Shown: positions 22,512 to 32,923 of the stretch, in pieces | How the letters are laid out: each line of letters opens with the position of its first letter | Numbering within the stretch: position 1 is the first letter of the stretch | DNA from: Zygnema cylindricum | Lineage: Eukaryota > Streptophyta > Zygnematophyceae > Zygnematales > Zygnemataceae | DNA: 64,000 nucleotides | Assembly: GCA_037447655.1 (NCBI GenBank) | Contig: JBBHKE010001800.1 | Coordinates: 1-64,000 of the forward strand | Direction of reading: 5' to 3' | Notes under the pieces: model-generated | What the model was told of the DNA's origin: nothing | The model's database searches: none | What the model saw: the letters and a program-made list of their open reading frames with translations, nothing else | Translations under genes and position numbers: made by a program

Positions 22512-23048
22512 AATCATCAAATATTTTTTACACCGACCAACTTCAACTCAAAATCGTCATTTGCATACCATATACGTGCGGACCGAGGCATCGTACCAAA
22601 CAAATTTTATACTCTTTGCAGACGCTTGTCAGATGCCAATTCATTTTTTTTTAGGTTTTTGTTTTTTTGCGTGATGAATGAGCACTTCCACAAATAGTTT
22701 GACCAATGGCCGGTAACAAAAATCGCAAGACGAAAGCTCGTTACATGATTTATTTCGTGATTTCTGTTAAATTTTTTTAAGGGATATATCATGTGCGATA
22801 TTTTTGGATTTCCGTTGGTTTTCAGCCTGACACTTATGTTCAATATCCAACGTATCGCATCTCAAAATTTATGTAAATGGTGATGTACCTCGATGGAGGT
22901 ACATCACCATTTACATAAACTCTCGAAGCGAATGCTTCGCGAGAAAATATCCAACGGTCATTATTACCTCCTAAACCTTTGGAGAACATTGGCAAGATTC
23001 TTTGTATTGTTTTTCGCCCATAAAGACAAAACAAACGGTACGGTTTGA
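22512..23048. mobile_element. Fold-back-type element, partial
   Basis: This resembles the block at 3580-4160 in the same order (CACCGACC...CAACTTCAA, CATACCATATACGTGCG, CTCTTTGCAGACG; then ATTACCTCC...TTGGCAAGATTCTTTGTATTG). It includes a perfect 24-nt-arm palindrome at 22868-22919. Its left end has been replaced by, or abuts, the copia 3' LTR. The right end is the GATAAGGGTGGCGTTCCATC junction at about 23048. Confidence 0.6.
22868..22919. repeat. Perfect inverted repeat, 24-nt arms, 4-nt loop
   Basis: The arm TTTATGTAAATGGTGATGTA plus CCTC is exactly complementary to 22896-22919, around loop GATG. A second small hairpin (TCTCGAAGC...GCTTCGCGAGA) follows at about 22920-22943. The arms end within the fold-back element. 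Confidence 0.9.
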
Positions 23049-24650
23049 TAAGGGTGGCGTTCCATCAGACGAAAAGTGGGCTAGTTTACAAAAATCGTTG
23101 CCTATTCGTACCAAACCATATCGTTTATTATATTTTATACAGGAAACAACACTAAAGAGAACTTGCCAACACTCTCTAAAGGTCTAGGAGGTAACACTGA
23201 CCGTCGCATATTCATCCGCGAGGCTTTCGTTTCATTTTTCTTTGTAGCTGCCAACGTACATCAAAGAGGTGGGTTGGGGGATACATAAAAAAATCAATTG
23301 CCACATGTAGAAATTAAAGGTTTTTTTAGTATTTTCTAGGTTTAAAATTGTAAAGATAAAATGCATAAAAGAAGCAAAGGTAGTCTGCCTCTAACTCCTC
23401 TCTTCAACTCCCACACATGTCGCAGTTACTGAAGGTTTCGAGAGGGGGATAGAGCCATGGTTGCCTATGTTGTCTAGAGAGAGACAAGCAGTAGTCTGGT
23501 AGGTTTACCAAAAAAGAACTTGACGGATCCAGGATTTGATCCTGGTACCTGTCACCTGTCAAAGTCACCAGTAGCCGTTAGCTTTATCCTATAAGTTTAG
23601 ATTTATCCTATAAGTCTAGGTCCGGTGATGAGGCATATAGGGCTCAATAATTATTAAAAGATGTACACGTAGACGAATTCATTTAACTGCACGAATAAAT
23701 TCTTAGTTTATAGATATAGTTTATAATATCACGCTTTTCGCGAAACTAATACCGTTCATTTGTTTCGACGGCAAAACAAATACCGCGCACTTGTTTTTGA
23801 CGGCTATAGTTGAAAGCCAGATTTGATCGAACAGCCACGATAGGTGTTGAGATCGCGGAATGGGCGTTCAGGCGGTTTTACGTCACTGCCACGACAAATG
23901 ACACGTGGCACAACCTCATTGGCCTGCGCCATTTTCGGAGAACATGGAAACGAATCCGAATATGGCAGGCGTCGACATTTTGGCCATACCGTACGTTGGT
24001 CGTACATAAAGTACTTCGGCACCTGTACCTTTCTGTACAACACAATGTTCCGATTGGTGTCGTACTCTAGTAGTAGAGGGTTTAGAAAGCGATTTAGGAC
24101 TTAGAAAAATTGGTAGGTAGGCGCCTCACTCCCAGAGTGCTTCAGTACAAAAGGTAAACTTTGACCCTTTATAAATAACTGCTCAGAGGAGCAAATTCAA
24201 AGATTATCTTTGTTATCAACTCAAGGGAGTCTTGTCTTCACAAAGGTGAAGGTGGTCAGAGTTTTTGTCTGCTAGGGTGGGAATTATTCTTGTCGAAACA
24301 CAAAGGGATCAGGGTTATCCTAGGGGCTCCGTGTGAGCTGCCCATTTTTGAGGACCTATGGAGGTCTCACAATTGCACGCTAGACGATTAAGCAACGTGC
24401 CATGATGGATAACTAACAAAAATTTACAAAAAATGCACATGACGCGTGCTTTCGAAAATACAACCGGAAAGAAAAATGTAATTTCGTAACTCTCTTTCGT
24501 CATTTTTTTTTTGGTACCTATTGTTCGTCACACTATTTCTGTCAAAAGACTTTCGTTTTGTTCGATATCAAGAACCCAAAAAAATCAGCCGGTATAGAAG
24601 AGTGACATCTGCAAAAAGTGAAACGACCTTTTGTCGTTTGATGATTTTCG
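23049..24650. mobile_element. Fold-back-type element interrupted by a solo LTR
   Basis: The left part (23049-23305) is the reverse-orientation counterpart of 22860-23040: GGTGGCGTTCCATC, then ACCAAACCATAT, then GGTCTAGGAGGTAACACTGACCG. The right part (24378-24650) is a reverse-orientation relative of 3600-3850 (GTACGCAGGTACATG, CACACTATTTCTGTCAAAAG, CGTGCTTTCGAAAATAC). The two were evidently one element, split by the LTR at 23306-24377. Confidence 0.6.
23306..24377 (+). mobile_element. Divergent solo LTR of the copia group
   Basis: The 1,072-bp segment starts TGTAGAAATTAAAGG and ends GGTCTCACAATTGCA, aligning along its length with the 1,047-bp LTRs at clearly lower identity. It keeps the antisense tRNA-like region (GGATTTGATCC at 23532-23542, CCGTTAGCTTTATCC nearby) and the AACTGCTCAGAGGAGC block. 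There is no internal region. The flanking pentamers (CCACA and CGCTA) do not match, so the ends or the target duplication have diverged. Confidence 0.8.
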
Positions 24651-26490
24651 TACGCAGGTACATGCTACGCAATTGAAGATTAGTGGTGTTAAGAAAACAA
24701 CTATTACTAGCACTATTTTATGTTCAGGGAGGAACCAAAAGTTGGCATCAATAGTGGATTGTTATAACGATGAATATCGATGGAAGGTTTTTTTGGAAAA
24801 TATTCTTTTATATGTTTTTTCAAAATCTTCTTCCCATTCCTACAATGTGTCTTTGAATTTCTCTCCCCACCTCCCTCTCTTTCCCTCTCTACCTCTCTCT
24901 CTCTCTCTCGGTTTCATTCGAAGTTTGCTGTTGCTTACGTGTGTTTTTTTATGCTCTTTTAAAATATTTTTCCCATTCATTTCATGTGTCTTTGATATTT
25001 CTCACCCTCTCTCCCTCTCCCTTCCTCTCCCTCTCTTGACACCCTAAAATGGCAAAAATGATGCAAATATTTTTGCAACACTTACATAAGAATTAATATT
25101 TTTTTCTTCAAACAAACAACAAACATATTATGCAAAACATATCATTACATAAAAATGAATAAACAAAAAATATGAAAACTAGATCGCTTATGTGAAAAAC
25201 AACACGTTAAATACACTTGTTATGTTAATGGTTTGATGTTGTACCCATCAATATATCAAGACCTACAAACCTAACCCATTAAACATTCAACTCTATGCTT
25301 GACATTAAAATAAACAATCTAAAAGTGTTTGGAAGTTACATAGGCAAACCTCGGAAATCTTAGTTTCTCATAACGTGCTCAACCAAATATTGTGCACACC
25401 CAAATGAATACGGACCACTCCTTCCCTCCATCATTCCCTCCCCCATTCCTCCACCAAAAAAAGTCCAACCTCTTACGCTGTCCAAAAAAGACAAAAAAAA
25501 AAGTCATTAGACACATTCCTCTATCATGTTAGAAGAAAACATAAATAGGAGAGGAAATTAGTCACATTCCTCATTAAATTTATGAAATAAAACATAGAAA
25601 AGACGCGGGAATTAGACGCTTTTCTCTACCAAATTTAAAAAGGAAAACATAAAAAGAAAGTGTTTTTGAATATTTCTTTGAATACTGTGGAATTGAAACT
25701 GCATCAGAGATTGCAAAAAATACTTTGAGGAAAAAAAATGCAAAAAAATAAATCATTAGAAAGAAAAAGTAAGAATAAAAAACTAGGAAAAAAAAGAAAC
25801 CTTAGAAAATGATGAATAAAGAAAAAAGAAAAGAATATTGGAGACGGAATGTAAATGACTCTTAATGCTTTGAAATTTGGGATTATGGGCAATTAACTTT
25901 AGGATATTGGGTGAAATTGTCCAGTTTAAACAGTAGCTTCACAAAAAATGATAAAACAATAAAATAGAAGGAAGAAATTGGACACAAATAAAAGAAAAAA
26001 AACAAGATTTTGTTGGGAAAATGAAGAAAATAATTAAGGGATTAAAATCAAAAAACACGAATGCTAATAGGAGAAGGTAAAAAAAAGGGAAAAAAGAAAA
26101 GAAAAATGACACAAAATGTAAACAACAACATTTACAGCTCATAAGTTTAGGATATAGGGTGAAATTGCCGATTTTAAAGAGTAGCTTTACAAAAAAATGG
26201 TGAAACGAGAAATAAAAAGATAATTATTGGACATTAAAAAAAGAAAAATATAAGATTTTGCTGAAGAAAGGACGACAAAAAAAAAGAGGAGGAAATTGAT
26301 GAATAAGAAACACTAAAAGAATAAAGAAGGACAAAAAAAATAAATAGGCGACAATAATAAATAAATAATTAAAAAAAAAAAAGTCACATAGTATAAACAA
26401 CGAATAAAAACATTTTCCGTCAATAAAAAACGACTCTCATTGTATTATCTCCTGGTAAGCGCTAAGCGAACTCCATAGCGAACTCCATAT
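24651..26490. other. Low-complexity AT-rich intergenic DNA
   Basis: It begins with about 130 bp that could be a coding scrap (24660-24790), then a pyrimidine-rich stretch (24860-25040) including a CT dinucleotide run at about 24890-24910. Strongly A-rich purine-biased sequence follows (25480-26400). Partial internal duplication is visible: TTTAGGATAT(A/T)GGGTGAAATTG occurs at about 25900 and 26147, each followed by AAA(C/G)AGTAGCTT. No gene is supported. Confidence 0.45.
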
Positions 26491-26499
26491 ACTGACTGT

Positions 26500-27020
26500 G
26501 AGAGAACGTGAGACATGGATTGCGAGGTATCGTGAAAGTGGAAATGGGAGGGAACGTGCGGTAGAGGGAGAGAAGTTGCTCGCTAAATTTCCTAGAGCGA
26601 AACGACGTTGGTTGCAAAAGACCCCTGGAAAAAAAATTGAGGTACAGGTAACAACGTGACAAATTATTATATTTTTGTTCCCCCAAAAAATTTCCCACTC
26701 GTGTGGCTCGTGCGTGGGTCGTTATTCATTCGCTTTTTGGGCGGTACTTTAACTAAAAACACCCTTTCGAGGTGATTTGGATGAAGTTTTTTTAGGCTTG
26801 GATTCTCTTGTCCGGGGGCCAAAGAGGGGAACACGCCAAAATGCATTCATATGATGGCAAAGACGCCGTACATTCAAAGTATGAATTGACGTTCACTGTA
26901 CTTTGACAAAAAATATTTTCTCATATAGCTAAAGTTTTTGTCAAAGTTACCTAAATTTTAGGGCAAAAAAACATAGAAAATTATATACTTTAAAACATGG
27001 GGACGTACCCTAAATACATA
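26500..27020. repeat. Dispersed repeat, copy 2
   Basis: Same orientation and order as 9050-9540: GTGCGTGG(G/T)TCGTT, TCGAGGTGAT, GTATGAATTGACGTTCACT, GCTAAAGTTTTTGTCAAAG, GGGACGTACCC. The flanks differ, so it is a dispersed element rather than a local duplication. Confidence 0.65.
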
Positions 27021-27849
27021 GTTTCAGCCTAAGTACCTTAAGAGGGGTTATAAGTATTTAGACCCAAGTGTAGGGAAACAATTGCTTCACGCTACAAAAA
27101 AACCTCCTTGAAAAGGGTCGACCAAAGATGTCAATTTTTTCGTTGTCTCTCGGTTTCTATATAAAATTGCTAAACGTGGACATTTCACAACAATATACAA
27201 AAACGAACAAAGTATCCCATGGAGTGAGGGTGGCAATAACAAATAGGAAACAAGCTAAACACCAGAGTTCCAACCGAAACTAACTTAATTTGCAATTTTA
27301 AAATCTAGTAGCTTATGAGCTGTCAACTACGATACCAGCGAAGATGAACGTTACTTTTTAAATGTACAACTAAAACCTTAAGAGTAAAGCATTATAATTG
27401 AAGATGCGGATGAAACCATGCAATAAAAATCATTCCAAATTGTGTACTGTTGAACTATACAGTGTTCAACTATAAAGTATTGAGTGTCGTAGTTGAAAAA
27501 CAAGGAGTTTATGAAGTCTCATTCGGGTTTCAAAGTTAAAATGTTTGAAGGAAAGACGCATTGGCTTGCAACTTTACGTGTACACTAATGTTGTGCTTAT
27601 AGGGTCAGTAATTTGAGTAGTACACCGTCCGTTGCTATTAGAGTTAATGATTTTTTATTCCAAGTAGGTGTTTTTTTGCTAGAAAATGTAGATTAGTGTT
27701 AATAGCACTACTTACGTAATAGGATCAAAAAAAGCCACGATTGAAAGCGTAATTTAACGTAGTCTATCCTTATTGAATACTACTGTAACGTTAGTAATTC
27801 ACTAATTTTAATCAGTATGGGCAGTGTGGCTCACGAATATACAGTACAG
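27021..27849. other. Intergenic, nothing recognised
   Basis: About 830 bp of AT-rich sequence without coding signal, leading into the nest of inverted-repeat elements. Confidence 0.35.
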
Positions 27850-27851
27850 TA

Positions 27852-28812
27852 CACCGCGAATAGTCATTAGGGTAAATAATTAGAGTAAAAAAAAAAATTA
27901 GAGCTATTAACTCTAGTTTGTGTAATCTTTTTTTTTTTTAAAAATCAAATTTTACTCTAATTTATCAATAGCTTTTTTTTGGGTTTTTTTTCGTACTAAT
28001 TATCCGCGTTGATATCTTTTTACTATAAATTAGGTACACATACAAAATATGGCAAAACGTACTGTTTCGCGTCATTATGACGCTTACACTACGCAGTTTG
28101 TGAAAACGAAGTTACATGATAACGACATGTATTAAATCATTTTCTGTTCTTTTTTGGTTCATAAAGTACAAATTTGCACGGTCAAACACCGACCATACGC
28201 CACACTATTTAAAACGACACCATATTAGAGTTGTTAACGTTGATGCAAAAGCACCTTAAATAATGTAAATAATAATTTATAATTATGTCTATTTAGGGTG
28301 ATGGAGTCAAAATTTGGGGCGACGGAATTAGCGTACATGATGCTAATTTAGGCGTTTTTATGGTAGGCCCTTCGTAGGCGCCTTTATCGTAAGTTGTGTT
28401 ATGGGCTTTTCATGTGACCTTCTTAGATCGCTACTTTGATCAACGACCGTCCGATCGTCCAAATCTGACGATAGTCGTATTGTAAGTTGTGTTATGGGCT
28501 TTTGATGTGATGTTCTTGGTCGCTACTTTGATCAGCGACCGTCCGATCGCCCATATCTGACGGTTTAAGTAAAAAATAACTCAAAACTCACAAAAAAAAA
28601 TGTCGGAATGTTTTTCAAAATGTAGACATGGCTTTTAATTCTCTATCGATCGATGTGCAACTCAACCCTGTTACTGGTTTTATTCATTTTGCGACCAATA
28701 CAATATGGATCTTAAGGTCATATTGTATGTTTTGCGTACAATAGACATATTGTAAAGGACTAAAGGCCTACTTTCACCTACTTTTGAACTATGCTAATTA
28801 CGATTCGCGGTG
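27852..28812. mobile_element. TA-flanked inverted-repeat element carrying an hAT-like insertion
   Basis: The left end CACCGCGAATAGTCATTAG (from 27852) and right end CGATTCGCGGTG (to 28812) are inverted copies of the terminal motif of a family found throughout the window, and TA flanks both sides. A separate element (28349-28791) is inserted near the right end. There is no coding sequence. A TA target and short termini suit a Tc1/mariner-type non-autonomous element, but the assignment is tentative. Confidence 0.65.
28349..28791. mobile_element. Non-autonomous element with 8-bp target duplication (hAT-like), copy 1
   Basis: Flanked by TGCTAATT (28341-28348) and TGCTAATT (28792-28799). The body matches the element at 55907-56211 (TTTTTATGGTAGGCC, ACTTTGATCAGCGACCGTCC, GGTCATATTGTATG, CCTACTTTCACCTACTTTTG). 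It contains an extra tandem copy of a block of about 110 bp (ATCGTAAGTTGTGTTATGGG...). Eleven bases of the left terminus seen in the other copy are missing. Confidence 0.8.
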
Positions 28813-29269
28813 TATTGTACTGTAGTAGCGAAGACTCGATATACATTACGCATGCAACACTAAAAACTGATCGACGAAGAGACAATCCGCCGAAAGGGGA
28901 AAGCCAAAATCGAGGTGGCACCCGGCCCAGTCCAGTGTGGACCAAACCGAGAGGTTCGGTTTGACACCAGTTTCGAAATGTTCAAACCCAGCAAAACCGT
29001 TGGATTCTGCCGAGCCGGACGGTACGGCCGTTAAGCCGTTCCAAATCCTTAAGAGTTTTAAAAAGTAAAACGCTAAAATTACCTAAAGAAAATGAGGTGC
29101 CGTCATAACCCATTACTTGACTACTTCTAACCTATTGTACTTTTGTGCGAGTTTGCGCTGTACGATACGATACGGTAATCGTACAAGTTGGATTTGGCGT
29201 GATAGAAAACGGACCAGTGGTTTTTAAAATCGATCAAACCGGACCATGCCGATTGAAAACGTTACAGTA
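28813..29269. other. Intergenic spacer between inverted-repeat elements
   Basis: About 450 bp with no coding signal. It contains an ACCGAGAGGTTCGGTTTGACACC stretch and repeated ACGATACGATACGG words. Confidence 0.35.
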
Positions 29270-30650
29270 CACCGCGAATCGTTATTAGTGTCAAAGTTTA
29301 AATAGTGTTTAAGAAAATTTACCGTAATTGATGCTAATTAAGAATTTGAAAAAATAAATAAAAAAAGTGTATTCAAATTTCGACATTATGCTAATTTGGG
29401 AACATTAAAAATGGAATATTTGCCGTACAATTATATACAATTATTATATTGTATTCGTACAAAATATTAGAAATCGTACGCCGTCGTGAAATTTAAAAAT
29501 CTGTACATGTTAGACTAATTTACATGTCAGACTAATCCCGTTTTTTGAGCGCTTACACCGCGATTCGTTATTAGTGTCAATAACTATAATTTGGGTTCTT
29601 AAAATATTGATTCTTTTCCTTAAATAGGATACCTAATTTTAATTGTTCCTTGACGTTAATTAAGGTACCGTACAAAATAGCGTAAAGAGCGAAAGTACAA
29701 TAATATCTAAATAGTGTGGTGTACGGTCGATGTCAGACCGTTCATTGATGTACCTTTTCAAGTGAAAATTTTACAAAAAATGAATTAAATCAGACGCGCA
29801 CGCATAGGAGCGTGCATTAGTTTGACACGTAAACTACACCGCCAATGGCTATTAGCGTAGTGTACGCTAATTCCGTCCCGGTTTTTTTTTATTCTCAAAT
29901 AGTGTAGCTTATTCTATTTTTTTCTTTACGCCATTTAGGTCTTTTTTCCAAGTACCGTACAAAACAAAAGTACGTTATTTTTTAAATAGTGTGGTGTACG
30001 GTACGTGTTAGACCGTACAGAATTGTACATTTTTTAGTGAAAAGTATAATTTATGAGTTTTAGTAACCGCGGATGCATGAGAATATGCGCTCTAAAAAGG
30101 GGATGAATCGGGTTGTCAAATATGACGTTCGCACATATTGGTCCAACAACCACGTTTCGACTGTGTGAACGTTCGATTTGTGTACGATTTTGTGTACGAT
30201 TTGTCAGATTTTGTAGAAGTACCTATACTTGTGTAAGCATGTTTGCGACCGACATTTCTTTTTTTCAAAGACCCAAATTAGAATTATTAAACAATTAGAA
30301 TGTATGTTTTTTTTTCAAAATTTTCAAATTCTTGATTAGCGTAAACCACGGTAAATATTCCTACACGCTAATGAAACTTCTACGCTAATAGCGATTGACG
30401 GCTGTAGTCTGACATGTACGAATATTTAAACTTCACGACGGCGTATAATTTTCAATATTTTGTGTGGATTCATATAATAATGTGTATAGTCGTACGGCAA
30501 ATATTCCATTTTTTCTGTTCCTAAATTAGCATTAAGCCGAAATTAGAATACACCTTTGTTTTGAAAAATTTCAAATTCTTAATAAGCATCAAGTACGGCA
30601 AATTTTCTTCAACACTATTTAAATTTTGACACTAATAACGATTCGCGGTG
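29270..30650. mobile_element. TA-flanked long inverted-repeat element, nested
   Basis: The outer termini CACCGCGAATCGTTATTAGT and its mirror are flanked by TA (29268-29269, 30651-30652). Arms of roughly 260 bp are complementary: AATATTTGCCGTAC(A/G), ACGCCGTCGTGAA and CTGACATG occur in both orientations. A second element of the same family (29837-30404) is nested in the centre, and a further single terminus starts at 29556. Confidence 0.75.
29837..30404. mobile_element. Inner nested inverted-repeat element
   Basis: Termini CACCGCCAATGGCTATTAGC and the mirror GCTAATAGCGATTGACGGCTG are flanked by TA on both sides (29835-29836 and 30405-30406). It interrupts the larger element at 29270-30650. 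Confidence 0.7.
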
Positions 30651-30900
30651 TACTGGGTCGGATTACTGTACGGTAGATGACCGTGTTGTTGACATCGGTT
30701 GTACATTTTTCGAAAACGGACGGCGGCTGTCGGAAAGTACAGAACCTAGACGCCATTAGTTCACATGGGCGGACTATCCGGACGCGAAGTGACCGTTCGA
30801 CATGCCGCAACCGTGGGAAACTGCAATGGTAAAACGGTAAAGCCATCGCCGACATTTGTCTCTATCCTATTCCTTTTTCAATTGGTTGACGTCTTACGTG
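30400..30900. repeat. Segment shared with 41200-41655
   Basis: The right arm of the nested element plus about 240 bp beyond its terminus (GACCGTGTTGTTGACATCGG, GGACGGCGGCTGTCGGAAAG, CATGCCGCAACCGTGGGAAA) reappears in the same orientation at 41200-41655. The shared part crosses the element boundary, so a larger unit was copied after the insertion. Confidence 0.75.
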
Positions 30901-30984
30901 CACCCCGGGGGGCAAAAAGATGCAAGATTCAACAATATTGTCCACGTCGCGCCGTATTATCCGTGCAACCGCTCGTTTAGGGTT

Positions 30985-31700
30985 TCAGTAATCATGAGAT
31001 GGATGAGATAGAAAGAAAATTTATGGAAAATATCCCTTATCGACAGATTGTAGGCAGTTTAATTTATTTTATGAAATGTACCCATCCGGATATAGCTGCA
31101 GCTATAGGTGTCCTTAATAAAAGTCTAAATGAACCAAGAAAAAGAGACTAGGAGGCTACCAAAAGGGTGATGAGATATCTGGTGGGAACAAGGGAATTAT
31201 GATTGCATTTGGGAGGGGAGCACACTGACATTACCACCTGGATTGATGCCTGTTATGGAGATGTGTCGTTAAGGCGGTGTACGACTGGATATGTGTTGCA
31301 AATTGGATCTGGTGCATGTTGTTGGAGTAGCAAACAATAAAAAGTAGTTGCGCCCTCCACTATGGAGGCTGAATACATGGCTTCTTGTGCTACCACCAAA
31401 GAATTAATGTGGGTTAAATCTCTTCTTGAAGAACTTGGGTTCATGAACTTTGGAACTCGAAATGTTTTTTGTGATAATCAAGCTGCTATCTCTATTGCAG
31501 CTAATCCGAAACATCACTTCAAAGCTAAGCATATGGATATTAGACTAAGCTTTGTCAAAGAGAAGGTTGAAAATACAATTATTAAACTGGTTCATAAAAC
31601 TGATAGAGAAATGATTGCAGACATCATGACAAAACCAGTGCCCCCCCCTAAGTTGATTTATTGCAAAGAAAACTATGGATTAAAATTAAAAAGTGACTAG
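30985..31700 (+). pseudogene. Copia RT/RNase H C-terminus, decayed
   Basis: Closely related to the complete element at 16068. It reads IPYRQIVGSLIYFM, CWSSKQ, STMEAEYMASC, FCDNQAAISIAANPKHHF, DIMTKPVPPPK in order, with stop codons at about 31150, 31200 and 31338. It starts abruptly at about 30985, so the 5' four-fifths is missing. It ends at a stop before a GAATTAAGGGGAG polypurine tract. Confidence 0.9.
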
Positions 31701-31713
31701 GAATTAAGGGGAG

Positions 31714-32037
31714 TGTTGAAAAGAGGTAATTAATAGTTCACTTCTCTATTTTAGTTTTACGTTAAAGAAAGAGAGTGAGGATCAAAGGAACGTCATGGCT
31801 GCCGCCATATTTAGAAAGTGGCAGATTTTGAAGTAGAGGATAACTGATAGAGAAATGATTGTAGACATCATGACAAAACCAGTCCATATTTAGAAAGTGG
31901 CAGATTTTGAAGTAGAGGATAACTGATAGAGAAATGATTGTAGACATCATGACAAAACCAGTGCCTTTCCCCTAAGTTGATTTATTGCAAAGAAAACAGT
32001 GGATTATAATTAAAAAGTGACTAAGAATTAAGGGGAG
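31714..32037 (+). repeat. Rearranged LTR start with 79-bp tandem duplication and a pol fragment
   Basis: It begins TGTTGAAAAGAGG right after the polypurine tract. Within about 130 bp it switches to pol-derived sequence (GATAGAGAAATGATTG, the C-terminal RNase H coding stretch). A 79-bp unit starting CCATATTTAGAAAG occurs at 31805 and 31884. The pol tail and a second polypurine tract (to 32037) then repeat before the next LTR start. Confidence 0.8.
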
Positions 32038-32923
32038 TGTTGAAAAGAGGTTGTTAATAGTTCACTTCTCTATTTTAGTTTTACGTTAAAGAAAGAGAGT
32101 GAGGATCAAAGGAACGCCATGGCTGCCGCTATATTTAGAAAGTAACAGATTTTGAAGTAGAGGATATTTTACTAAAATGTTGCCTAGGTCCACGTTTGAA
32201 CCTGGGTCTGTGGACCTCTATATAGTCATACGTCTTAACCACTAAGGCGTTATCATCAATACACGTGACGGGTTTCAAAGATATATAAACATAAACGCAA
32301 CAACTACGTAACAGCAGACTAACCAAAAGGAGCAATTCATGCATGTACGCGAATCTGAACCGTGTAAAATATGTTTTGATCAGACGGCCGACATTGTAGC
32401 CGCCACGCGAAGTGAGCTTTTGGCGTCATTTGGAGATAGCGTTATGCAGTGCCACGTGACGCCACATTATTTGATACCGGAGAAGATGGGAGGAGGAACC
32501 ATGGTTCCCGATTTGACAGGTGTCACCTTGTAGACCATGTCGTACAATGGCCGTACAATAAGTACATCTCCTATTGTACCTTCTTGTACTATATAGTGTT
32601 CCTATTGGACTAGGGTTTAGTAGTAGGTAGTCGTGAGTAGGAAGACCAAGACTTAGTGATATTTAGGTACCTCTCTCTAAGAGAGCTTGTAACTATAAAG
32701 GTAATCTTTGACCAGCCATAACTTACTGCTCAGGGGAGCAAATTCAGTGATTCTTTTTGCGTTTGACTCAAAGGAGTCTTGTCCTCACATGAGTGAGGGT
32801 GGTCAGAATGTTTTTGTGCATGGGGGACACTTATTTAGTGGGAAAGTGGAAGGGGCAAATATTATCCTTGAGGCTTTATACAACCTGCTCATTTTGTGGG
32901 TCAATAGAGACCACATAATTTCA
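32038..32923 (+). mobile_element. LTR of the third copia subfamily
   Basis: The 886-bp segment TGTTGAAAAG...CATAATTTCA matches the solo LTR 4981-6216 in opposite orientation. An antisense tRNA-like segment (minus strand: CCTTAGTGGTTAAGAC, then CAGGTTCAAACGTGG; plus-strand B box 32190-32202) lies at about 32175-32255. It has the shared ACTTACTGCTCAGGGGAGC block at about 32720. Confidence 0.85.

Noticed and set aside
24631-24790. Possible exon (QVHATQLKISG..)
   Set aside because: It straddles the end of a fold-back element, has no splice-site support, and shows no family signature.
25704-26142. Phe-rich minus-strand frames suggesting membrane proteins
   Set aside because: They translate A-rich purine tracts (poly-Phe/Leu/Ser on the opposite strand). 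No start context and no conservation.
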